From the NCBI RefSeq assembly GCF_003086295.3, contig NC_092045.1:95449761-95513760 (forward strand): a DNA stretch of 64,000 nt, read 5' to 3'. The position numbers and the translations under genes were made by a program. This DNA comes from Arachis hypogaea. Lineage: Eukaryota > Streptophyta > Magnoliopsida > Fabales > Fabaceae. Below the pieces are notes generated by a model that had not been told where the DNA came from, did no database searches, and saw only the letters and a list, made by a program, of their open reading frames with translations. Positions 44,594 to 56,386 of this stretch are shown here, piece after piece; positions within the stretch are counted from its first letter, which is position 1; each line of letters opens with the position of its first letter.

Positions 44594-47500
44594 TGTAACA
44601 CCCTACCATAGAGAGTCTTATGCTTAAGTCATAATTCAGAGATGGCAAGGTATTACGACCTCTAAAATAAAAATTTAGTACGTATAGTAGTATGAATGAT
44701 CGATTATAACTAGGAGCCTTTATAGAAAAAGGGGTAAAGAAAAATCGCAACTCAAAAAGCGCAACACTCCGATCGATAACGTAACAAACAAGGATAACCA
44801 GCACGAGATTATATATATACAAAGGAGTGTCAAAAACAGGAATATCAAGACTCGAAATCCGGCTGCGAAGATAACCGGTCCGAGCATAGCAATATATATA
44901 CATATGATAAAAATAAGGAAAACCCCAAAGGAAACCCCAAGGGACACAAATACATAAAACCTATTCTCCAAAATCTCCCATAAGAGGAGTCATCACAGTT
45001 TGTATTATTTAATGGAGATAAAAGTATCTAAGCGAAACATATAAACCAAAACTTAGTCCCGAGAACAAAGGATCTTCGCAAATCTAGAAGTCTCCAACAT
45101 GCCTCAGCGGGACACCTCACGTCCTGCATCTGAAAACCACAAAATCCGCATGGGTGAGAACCAGAGGTCCCCAGCATGGTAACAGCTTCCACATATATAA
45201 TACATAATAATGGAGGAAAGCCAAAGGCAATCCTAGAACTTCCTCCAGATAATTCAAAGCTTATAAACAAGCTAAACCATATAAGGGTATATGACAAAAG
45301 ATTCTTCAGTCTAACTAATACTTCCCTTTCCAATTCCTTCTCACCTCCCAACCACCAGCAGGAGTATAATGTAGCAAACACAGTTATGTCAAACAAGGAA
45401 TATACAAATAGGAACAATTAAGGCATTTAGACAATTAGCAAGTAATATGCAGTCAAATAGGCAATCTCAAACAATTCACATAGTATGCATATGATGAATG
45501 CCTGTCCCTAGTGGCTGATGATATCATCTTGTCGATTATAGAGCCAACCCGACAAGTCCTGGTCGCTAACCATTGGACTGTCCCTCTGTCACGCATCCCC
45601 AACTCGAGTTATACTCGTTATAAACTTGATCATAATCATGATCTATATCCATCACCCTCACTGGTGAATATTTACGGGGGCGAGCTCATCCGGGTCTTTC
45701 ACAGTGCCCGGCCACACTTACGATATAGGGTCAACAGAGTATCAAGTCTCAACCTGGAGCACGTGGTGGCTAGCCACTGCTACTACCCAGGGAAACTCGT
45801 ACCTCAGATAGTGGAAGCGCAAATCACAATTATCAATAATTTAGCATAAACACGCATGAATTCTCATCCATGGATCAACATCCATATCAGCCATCCGGCT
45901 CACGGTTCAGTCCAGAACCAGCCAATATTCATATCATACACAGCCATTCCGGCTCACGGTTAAATCCATAACCAGCCGCTTCATTAACAATTACAGCCTT
46001 TCGGCCCATGGCATAACAAGCACTTCCACCACCATCCTCCGCATCTCACATAATCATCTTTGATCGTCATTGATCATTCATTTTTCCCTTGCTTCACTCG
46101 CAAGTTACCACATTCACTAGCCCTTTTCTAATAGCTAGGCATATCATAATGATTTAAGACATAAATGGTGAGATTGGAGGCTTAGAAGTATGAGATTTGG
46201 CATTTAAAACTCAAAAAATCAACTTTGGGATGAAAACAGGGCCACGCGTACGCGCACTCCACGCGCACGCGCGGATGGCCTCAAAAACTTCATCGACGCG
46301 CAAGCGTCAAGCACGCTAACGCGTGGATTAAAAATTTGCCAATCGACGTGTACGCGTCAACCACGCGTACGCGTGGGTGTTCTCGTGCCCCAAGCACAAT
46401 ACTGGCACAGTTCTGGCATAACTCTCTGGAAAATGGCTGGGCATTGGGTGCAGCACAATCGGCGCGCCCCCGCACATCACGCGCATGCGTGGATGGCACT
46501 TTCTGGAAGATCGGCGCATACGCGCCAAGTGCGCCTACGCGCAAGGGGTTATTCTACTAAAAATTTTCCAAGTTAAAAGCTGCAGAATTCACAGATTTAA
46601 ACCCCAATCTTCCAACAGGCATAACTTCCTCATTTTAAATCGTTTTTCACCCGTTCTTCAAACGGCATGGACTTCCCGGATCCAATTTCATTTCTAAATA
46701 GATTTGGCACAAAACGGAGATCCGTAGTCCAAGTTATGTCCCACCAAAGTATGCCCAAAAACCATATTTTCATACAAAACCACAATATGCCATTTTCAAA
46801 ACAAGCCATTTTCAACTCTTTTCAAAATCAATCAAAACATGCCAATTTCATCCCTTTCCTTTGAAATCAATCAAAATATATCAAATTCAACATCAAGCCC
46901 CCTCAACTCACACACTGACACATTACCACAATTTACCAAAATCACTATCTCATCATTTTAACCCACTTCACCCAAGTGGCTCAAATTCAAACACATTGAC
47001 ATATCATATACTCTTCCTCATGCCAATTCTCAACAACACCAATTCCAATAAATCATCATTGTACACAATCAATATCATACTCACCATCAACATGGTTCAA
47101 CCCACAATTCAACCATAACCAATCATCAAGCATATATCACAACATGCATATTTCTCATACAACATACCATCAAGGCATCATTAATCATCATCACATATAT
47201 GACCACATCATATATATCAACAATTCAACAACATCAACAATTCAATGCCTATCTTAGGGCCTCTAGCCTAAGTATTTCCTACCACATTACACATTAGATA
47301 CGGGAAACAGAAACCATACCTTAGCCGATTTCCCAAGCTCAACCGGAGCACTTCCAAATCACTTATCCACAAGCTCTCAAGGCCTCAAAACCTCCAAGAA
47401 CAGATTTTTCACCACCAAACCCTTTCCAAGCTTTTCAAAATCACCAATCAAGCTCTAATATCCACACATACACAACCTAAGCCACAACCATCATACCCAT

Positions 47501-48132
47501 ACACAACATCTCAAAACCCAAACATCATAAAATAACAAAATTACACTAGGGTTGAGAATCTTACCACACCCAAGGTCCAAAGAGACTAGATTAACCTTCT
47601 CCTTCAAGAGAGTTGGGTCCTATAACATCAAAGAGCCCAAAATCTCAACATTTTTGCTCATAAAACTCGAAAATAAGGCTGGAATTTCGAAGAGCAAAAC
47701 GTGGCTTACCTCAAGATTAATTGTATGGGTTTTGTAGAGTTCTTCGCGGTGAACGCGTGGCCGCAAACAGAGCGACAATCGGAGCTCTAGATCAAAAGTT
47801 ATGGTGGTTTGAAGATCAAGTGAGAGAAAGAACTTGAGAGAGTGTTCTTCCCTCCATGGCCTCCATTTTCAGCATGTGAGTGTGTTTAGTGAGGAGAGAG
47901 AATGCTGAAAACTAGGGTTTTGGTTTAGTTATGTTGGGACAAGGGCCCACTTTGGGTCCGATTGGCCCGGTTTGGCCCGTTCGGTCCTCTTGGCCCGAAT
48001 TCTATAAAATTGGTACCAAAATTCTCGTCTCAATCTCCTCTATCACATTTAGCCATAAAAATCACATTTTAGGCTTTCTAGAATAAATTCTCATTTATGG
48101 GTTAATTAGCCGTTAATTAACCGAGTTTTACA
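44594..48132 (-). mobile_element. LTR2
   Basis: 3539 bp; on plus TGTAACACCC ... GAGTTTTACA. It serves both as 5' LTR of copy 1 and 3' LTR of copy 2. By eye about ten substitutions and three small indels separate it from LTR3. The polypurine tract of copy 2 (minus AATTAGGTGGGTAGAA) abuts at 48133. Open frames within it on either strand are shadows without family features. Confidence 0.9.
46243..46545. repeat. CG-rich palindrome cluster in LTR2
   Basis: Contains ccacgcgtacgcgtgg (46361-46376, a perfect 16-bp palindrome), a 51-bp direct repeat of TCGACG...GCGTCAA...CACGC...GCGTGG (about 46293 and 46344), and further GCGCATGCG/GCGCGCC motifs up to 46545. LTR3 (54497-54800) and LTR4 (about 62715-62990) carry it too. 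The cluster is CpG-dense in otherwise AT-rich DNA. Confidence 0.85.
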
Positions 48133-51100
48133 TTCTACCCACCTAATTGGGAATTTTGCCCACAAAATTCAAATGCAATTACCTGAGAATAAATGCGAAT
48201 AATCCGTTCGCATCTCCGACTCGAGGTCCCAAGTGTGTTCCTCAACACCGCCTCGACTCCATGCCACTTTGACTAATGAAACCTCTTTTCCACGCAACCG
48301 TTTGATACTAGTATCATCAATTCTGACCGGAGCCACTGGAAGCGTCAAATCTTCCCTTAACTGAACCGACTCAGGTTCCAACACATGGCTAGCATTGGGA
48401 GTGTACTTCCGAAGCTGTGATACGTGAAACACGTCGTGCAGGTTCGAAAGATGAGGTGGTAGAGCCATCCGATACGCCACCGGCCCAATCCTCTCCAGGA
48501 TCTGAAATGGACCAATGTATCGAGGATTCAACTTCTTTGCCTTAATCGCCCTACCTACTCCTGTAGTCGGAGTAACCTTAAGGAAAACATGGTCTCCTTC
48601 CTCAAATTCTAAGGGCTTTCGCCTCAAATCGGCGTAACTCTTTTGACGACTCTGCGCCGTAAGCATCCTATCTCGGATTTTCTTGACTTGTTCAGTAGTC
48701 TCAGCTATCATTTCCGGCCCCAACAAGCTTTTCTCTCCAGCTTCATACCAACATAGCGGAGATTGACATTTCCTCCCATACAAGGCCTCATACGGAGCCA
48801 TTCCGATGCTCGCATGATAACTATTATTGTATGAAAACTCCACTAATGGCATATACCGATCCCAACTCACCGGTTGGTCCAAAACATAAGCTCTCAACAT
48901 ATCCTCTAGTGTTTGGATCGTCCTCTCGGATTGACCATCTGTTTGAGGATGGTAAGCCGTGCTCAAGCTTAATCGGGTTCCAAAAGCTTTCTGAAATGCA
49001 CCCTAAAACCTTGAAGTGAAACGAGGATCTCTATCAGAGATTATAGTAGCAGGTACACTATGAAGTCTCACAATCTCCTTTATGTACAACCGTGCTAGCT
49101 CCTCAAGGGTGTAAGTCATCCGAATGGGCAAAAAGTGAGCTGACTTCGTCAGTCGGTCCACAATCACCCAAATAGCATCAAAACCAGCCCTAGTCCTTGG
49201 CAATCCCGACACAAAGTCCATTGCAATACTTTCCCACTTCCATTGTGGAATCTCTAAAGGTTGCAACATCCCGGAAGGTCTTTGATGTTCAATCTTTACC
49301 TTTTGACAAGTTAATCACTTTGAAACATATTCCGCCACATCATTCTTCATACCCGGCCACCAGAACATTGCCTTTAAATCATGGTACATCTTAGTACTTC
49401 CCGGGTGAATGAAGAATCCGCTTTTGTGTGCCTCCTTTAAAATATCTTGCCTCAAAGTGCCAACATCCGGCACAATGATCCTACCCTTGAATCTCCATAA
49501 CCCATCTTTTTCTTCCGACACTCTCCACCGTTTTCCTTGCTCAATAGCCGGTAACACCTTCCATAACGCTTCATCATTTTGATGAGCCTTTAGGAGTTCG
49601 GACTTAAAATCACTTGAGATCTCTAATCGGCTCAAACACAAAGTTTCGGATACTTCTCGAGCACCAATTTTCAGACTCTCAAATCCCTTGAGCAACTTCT
49701 CCTCTTGAAGCATCATCCAGGCCGCATATAATGACTTTCGACTTAACGCATCCGCCACTACGTTCGCCTTTCCCGGATGGTAATGCAACTCAAAGTCGTA
49801 GTCCTTCAACAATTCCATCCACCTTCTCTGCCTCATATTAATCTCTTTCTGATCAAAGAGGTACTTCAAGCTCTTATGATCAGAGAAATCTTGGAACTTA
49901 ACCCCATAGAGATAATGCCTCCACACCTTCAAGGCAAACACAACTGCAGTGAGTTCCAAATCGTGCGTAGGGTAACTAACTTCATGAGGTCTCAACTGTC
50001 GTGAGGCATACGCCACCACATTACGATGCTGCATCAGCACGCACCCTAGACCCTTCAATGAGGCATCATAATACACCTCAAATGGCTCGTTCGGCTCAGG
50101 TAACACTAACACAGGTGCAGTGGTCAACTTTTTCTTCAATGTCTGAAAGCTCTCCTCGCACTCAGGAGTCCAAACAAACGGAGTGTCTTTGCGGGTTAAC
50201 TTTGTCATTGGCAAAGCTATCTGTGAAAAGCCCTTGATAAACCTTCGGTAATAGCCAGCTAAGCCCAGAAAACTCCTTATCTCCGTTACGGTGGTTGGTT
50301 ATTTCCAATCCATCACCGCCTCCACCTTAGTTGGATCTACGGCTATTCCCTTCTTACTCACCACATGGCCCAAAAACTTCACCTCACTCTTCCAAAACTC
50401 ACACTTAGACAGTTTTGCATAGAGTTTCTTCTCCTTTAGAATCTGCAACACGGTCCTCAAGTGTTCTGCATGCTCTTCTTCAGTCTTGGAGTAAATCAGT
50501 ATGTCATCAATGAAGACAACAACGAATTTATCCAGAAACAGACGGAAAACTCTATTCATGTAATCCATGAATACCGCAGGAGCGTTCGTCAACCCAAAGG
50601 ACATCACAGTGTACTCGTAATGACCATAACGAGTCCTGAAAGCGGTTTTAGGAATATCCTCACCCCTCACCCTTATCTGGTGATAACCGGATCGTAAATC
50701 GATCTTGGAGAAAACTCCATCTCCTTGTAACTGATCCATGAGATCATCAATTCTCGGCAATGGGTACTTATTCTTTATTGTAACCTTGTTCAGCTGCCTG
50801 TAATCCACACAGAGCCGCATACTCCCATCTTTCTTCTTTACCAGTAACACTGGAGCACCCAACGGAGAGACACTTGGTCGTATAAAATTCTTTCCCAACA
50901 AATCCTCTAACTGAGACTTTAGCTCGTTCATCTCTAACGGTGACATCCTATAAGGAGCACTTGAGATTGGTCCCGCCCCGGGCACCAATTCAATAGCAAA
51001 CTCAACCTCTCGGTTAGGTGGAAACTCATCAATATCATCGGGAAACACTTCCGGAAACTCACGCACAACCAAAATCTGTTCCAACCTTTGATCATCACCC

Positions 51101-52632
51101 GAAACGCCCGCGGTTAACAACATGATACCCTGACATTCGGTTCCGGAACAGTTCACCATCATCGAATTCAAGTAATAATTATTCACCACGACCGGCCCTT
51201 CAGTATCTTCCGGCATAAAGTACACCGACTTTGTAGAACAATCTAGTAGAACATGGTTCTTAGATAACCAGTCCAATCCCAGGATAAGATCAAGACCGAT
51301 CATCGGCAAGCAGATTAAATTATGAACAAAATCACGCTGCTTGAACCTAAAGGAAACTTCTGGGCATCCTAGCCTAGTCACCATGGCTTCATGGGTAGCA
51401 TTATACACTCTTAGATCATAACCTAAGGTTACAATCTTCAGTCCTAACTCATGGGCTTTCTCAAATGCAATGAATGAATGCGATGCTCCCGAATCAAATA
51501 AAGCATTTAAAGTTTGACCAGCCATTTCACAGTTACCTCTAATGAGTGTCTCAGATCCCTCAGCTCCTACAGCTGAAGTGGTGAACACCCGACCAGTCTG
51601 TTGTGCTTTCCCAGCACCTTGTTTCTGCTTCTCCGGGCAGCTTGCGACTTTATGCCCCGCTTTTCCACAATTGTAACACAAACCCCATCCGGCCTTGCAT
51701 GGTGCTCCCGGATGGTGACTTCCACACCTAGTACAAGCTTGATCGTTCTGAGGCTGCTTTCTATACTTCTTCCCTTGGAAATTGTTGTTGTTGTTGGGCC
51801 TCCTGAAAGAGCTCCCCCTCTTGAAAGACGGGCCTCTAGGTGCAAAACTCTTCCCTCGGTTCTGTGGGAATGAACCTTTGTGAATCCCTTTCTCGGCGGT
51901 TGCCCTCTTCACACACTCTTCAGCAACTCTACACTTGTTCACCAATTCGGAGAAAGTCCTGATCTTCATTGGTCCCACTGAACTGAAGATATCACTCCGG
52001 AGTCCTCCTTCATACTTAACACACTTCCATTCCTCATATTCCACCGGAGTCCCTTGGCACATACGAGAGAACCTGAACAGCTCCTCAAACTTGTTAGTAT
52101 ACTCCGATATGGACATAGTACCCTGCTTCAGTTGTAACAATTCAAGTTCCTTAGCCGTCCTAGCAGAAGTCGGAAAGTACTTCTTATAGAACTCCTCTTG
52201 GAAGACATTCCAAGTGACATAGTCATCACCCTGCTGTAGAATACGTCGGATACCTTGCCACCAATGCGACGCTTCACCTGTGAGCATATAGGTAGCAAAC
52301 TCGACACGCTGCCCTTCAGGTACCACTTGTGCTTGCAGTGCTCGCTCTATAGCCTGAAACCATGTATCAGCCTCAGTCGGACTAGCAGTTCCCTTGAACT
52401 TAGGTGGATTAACCTTCAAAAAGTTTGCCAGTGTCATCGGTCCCTGAACTCCACCTCCATCATTACCATGGTTGTTCATCTGTTGACCAAGAGCCTCAGC
52501 AGTGGCTTGCATAGCAGCAGTCATGTTCTCCAACGCAGTCATAAAGTTCACCGGGTCATTAGGGTTATTCTCCGGTGCACGAGTGTTAGTACGACCTCTA
52601 CCACGGCCTCCACCGCGTCCACGAGGCGCCAT
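48133..52632 (-). pseudogene. Copy 2 chromovirus Gag-Pol polyprotein with three nonsense codons
   Basis: One frame from MAPRGRGGG at 52632 to the stop at 48169-48171. In order: Gag (about residues 90-200), CCHC knuckle (about 320-332), protease (DSGAS, about 380), RT (about 550-740, with FIDDILIYS), RNase H ([39 protein letters not shown]), integrase HHCC region ([11 protein letters not shown]), DDE core ([36 protein letters not shown]) and a C-terminal chromodomain-like end (VSLVKVAWSRGGVEEHTWDL). Stops TAA at 50299-50301, TGA at 49315-49317 (replacing the first Cys of the HHCC finger) and TAG at 49003-49005 make it non-functional. No frameshift is present. The chromodomain and 3.5-kb LTRs fit the Tekay/Del lineage. 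Confidence 0.9.
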
Positions 52633-52828
52633 CTGGTTCCTATACACACCAAACAATCGATATTAAGTTGATCAGTCTCAATATCGGAAGTCTAGTGCTT
52701 CAAAGTCCCAAATGCATGCTCATGAACGTTTATGCCAATTATATCAAGCAGATATACTAATAGCACATAACACACATACAGAGAATGCACAGAAGCATAG
52801 TCAGTCCATCCCTCAGGCTCTACAGGAA

Positions 52829-52846
52829 CGAACTGCTCTGATACCA
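52829..52846 (-). other. Primer binding site, initiator tRNA-Met (copy 2)
   Basis: Same 18 bases as in copy 1, 3 bases inside LTR3. Confidence 0.9.
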
Positions 52847-52849
52847 TAA

Positions 52850-55800
52850 TGTAACACCCTACCATAGAGAGTCTTATGCTTAAGTCATAATTCAGAGATG
52901 GCAAGGTATTACGACCTCTAAAATAAAAATTTAGTACGTATAGTAGTATGAATGATCGATTATAACTAGGAGCCTTTATAGAAAAAGGGGTAAAGAAAAA
53001 TCGCAACTCAAAAAGCGCAATACTCCGATCGATAACGTAACAAACAAGGATAACCAGCACGAGATTATATATATACAAAGGAGTGTCAAAAACAGGAATA
53101 TCAAGACTCGAAATCCGGCTGCGAAGATAACCGGTCCGAGCATAGCAATATATATACATATGATAAAAATAAGGAAAACCCCAAAGGAAACCCCAAGGGA
53201 CACAAATACATAAAACCTATTCTCCAAAATCTCCCATAAGAGGAGTCATCACAGTTTGTATTATTTAATGGAGATAAAAGTATCTAAGCGAAACATATAA
53301 ACCAAAACTTAGTCCCGAGAACAAAGGATCTTCGCAAATCTAGAAGTCTCCAACATGCCTCAGCGGGACACCTCACGTCCTGCATCTGAAAACCACAAAA
53401 TCCGCATGGGTGAGAACCAGAGGTCCCCAGCATGGTAACAGCTTCCACATATATAATACATAATAATGGAGGAAAGCCAAAGGCAATCCTAGAACTTCCT
53501 CCAGATAATTCAAAGCTTATAAACAAGCTAAACCATATAAGGGTATATGACAAAAGATTCTTCAGTCTAACTAATACTTCCCTTTCCAATTCCTTCTCAC
53601 CTCCCAACCACCAGCAGGAGTATAATGTAGCAAACACAGTTATGTCAAACAAGGAATATACAAATAGGAACAATTAAGGCATTTAGACAATTAGCAAGTA
53701 ATATGCAGTCAAATAGGCAATCTCAAACAATTCACATAGTATGCATATGATGAATGCCTGTCCCTAGTGGCTGATGATATCATCTTGTCGATTATAGAGC
53801 CAACCCGACAAGTCCTGGTCGCTAACCATTGGACTGTCCCTCTGTCACGCATCCCCAACTCGAGTTATACTCGTTATAAACTTGATCATAATCATGATCT
53901 ATATCCATCACCCTCACTGGTGAATATTTACGGGGGCGAGCTCATCCGGGTCTTTCACAGTGCCCGGCCACATTTACGATATAGGGTCAACAGAGTATCA
54001 AGTCTCAACCTGGAGCACGTGGTGGCTACCCACTGCTACTACCCAGGGAAACTGGTACCTCAGATAGTGGAAGCGCAAATCACAATTATCAATAATTTAG
54101 CATAAACACGCATGAATTCTCATCCATGGATCAACATCCATATCAGCCATCCGGCTCACGGTTCAGTCCAGAACCAGCCAATATTCATATCATACACAGC
54201 CATTCCGGCTCACGGTTAAATCCATAACCAGCCGCTTCATTAACAATTACAGCCTTTCGGCCCATGGCATAACAAGCACTTCCACCACCATCCTCCGCAT
54301 CTCACATAATCATCTTTGATCGTCATTGATCATTCATTTTTCCCTTGCTTCACTCGCAAGTTACCACATTCACTAGCCCTTTTCTAATAGCTAGGCATAT
54401 CATAATGATTTAAGACATAAATGGTGAGATTGGAGGCTTAGAAGTATGAGATTTGGCATTTAAAACTCAAAAAATCAACTTTGGGATGAAAACAGGGCCA
54501 CGTGTACGCGCACTCCACGCGCACGCGGATGGCCTCAAAAACTTCATCGACGCGCAAGCGTCAAGCACGCTAACGCGTGGATTAAAAATTTGCCAATCGA
54601 CGTGTACGCGTCAACCACGCGTACGCGTGGGTGTTCTCGTGCCCCAAGCACAATACTGGCACAGTTCTGGCATAACTCTCTGGAAAATGGCTGGGCATTG
54701 GGTGCAGCACAATCGGCGCGCCCCCGCACATCACGCGCATGCGTGGATGGCACTTTCTGGAAGATCGGCGCATACGCGCCAAGTGCGCCTACGCGCAAGG
54801 GGTTATTCTACTAAAAATTTTCCAAGTTAAAAGCTGCAGAATTCACAGATTTAAACCCCAATCTTCCAACAGGCATAACTTCCTCATTTTAAATCGTTTT
54901 TCACCCGTTCTTCAAACGGCATGGACTTCCCGGATCCAATTTCATTTCTAAATAGATTTGGCACAAAACGGAGATCCGTAGTCCAAGTTATGTCCCACCA
55001 AAGTATGCCCAAAAACCATATTTTCATACAAAACCACAATATGCCATTTTCAAAACAAGCCATTTTCAACTCTTTTCAAAATCAATCAAAACATGCCAAT
55101 TTCATCCCTTTCCTTTGAAATCAATCAAAATATATCAAATTCAACATCAAGCCCCCTCAACTCACACACTGACACATTACCACAATTTACCAAAATCACT
55201 ATCTCATCATTTTAACCCACTTCACCCAAGTGGCTCAAACTCAAACACATTGACATATCATATACTCTTCCTCATGCCAATTCTCAACAACACCAATTCC
55301 AATAAATCATCATTGTACACAATCAATATCATACTCACCATCAACATGGTTCAACCCACAATTCAACCATAACCAATCATCAAGCATATATCACAACATG
55401 CATATTTCTCATACAACATACCATCAAGGCATCATTAATCATCATCACATATATGACCACATCATATATATCAACAATTCAACAACATCAACAATTCAAT
55501 GCCTATCTTAGGGCCTCTAGCCTAAGTATTTCCTACCACATTACACATTAGATACGGGAAACAGAAACCATATCTTAGCCGATTTCCCAAGCTCAACCGG
55601 AGCACTTCCAAATCACTTATCCACAAGCTCTCAAGGCCTCAAAACCTCCAAGAACAGATTTTTCACCACCAAACCCTTTCCAAGCTTTTCAAAATCACCA
55701 ATCAAGCTCTAATATCCACACATACACAACCTAAGCCACAACCATCATACCCATACACAACATCTCAAAACCCAAACATCATAAAATAACAAAATTACAC

Positions 55801-56386
55801 TAGGGTTGAGAATCTTACCACACCCAAGGTCCAAAGAGACAAGATTAACCTTCTCCTTCAAGAGAGTTGGGTCCTATAACATCAAAGAGCCCAAAATCTC
55901 AACATTTTTGCTCATAAAACTCGAAAATAAGGCTGGAATTTCGAAGAGCAAAACGTGGCTTACCTCAAGATTAATTGTATGGGTTTTGTAGAGTTCTTCG
56001 CGGTGAACGTGTGGCCGCAACAGAGCGACAATCGGAGCTCTAGATCAAAAGTTATGGTGGTTTGAAGATCAAGTGAGAGAAAGAACTTGGAGAGAGTGTT
56101 CTTCCCTCCATGGCCTCCATTTTCAGCATGTGAGTGTGTTTAGTGAGGAGAGAGAATGCTGAAAACTAGGGTTTTGGTTTAGTTATGTTGGGACAAGGGC
56201 CCACTTTAGGTCCGATTGGCCCGGTTTGGCCCGTTCGGTCCTCTTGGCCCGAATTCTATAAAATTGGTACCAAAATTCTCGTCTCAATCTCCTCTATCAC
56301 ATTTAGCCATAAAAATCACATTTTAGGCTTTCTAGAATAAATTCTCATTTATGGGTTAATTAGCCGTTAATTAACCGAGTTTTACA
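52850..56386 (-). mobile_element. LTR3
   Basis: 3537 bp, shared between copies 2 and 3. Differs from LTR2 by, among others, T for C in GCAATACTCC, a lost GC in the CG-rich cluster, one A lost near 56020 and one G gained near 56090. Confidence 0.9.

Noticed and set aside
44594..48132. Open frames inside the Tekay LTRs (for example 129-codon frame at 45417-45028 and 112-codon frame at 45511-45849) repeated in each LTR
   Set aside because: They recur only because the LTR recurs; no start context, domain or conservation beyond the DNA itself.
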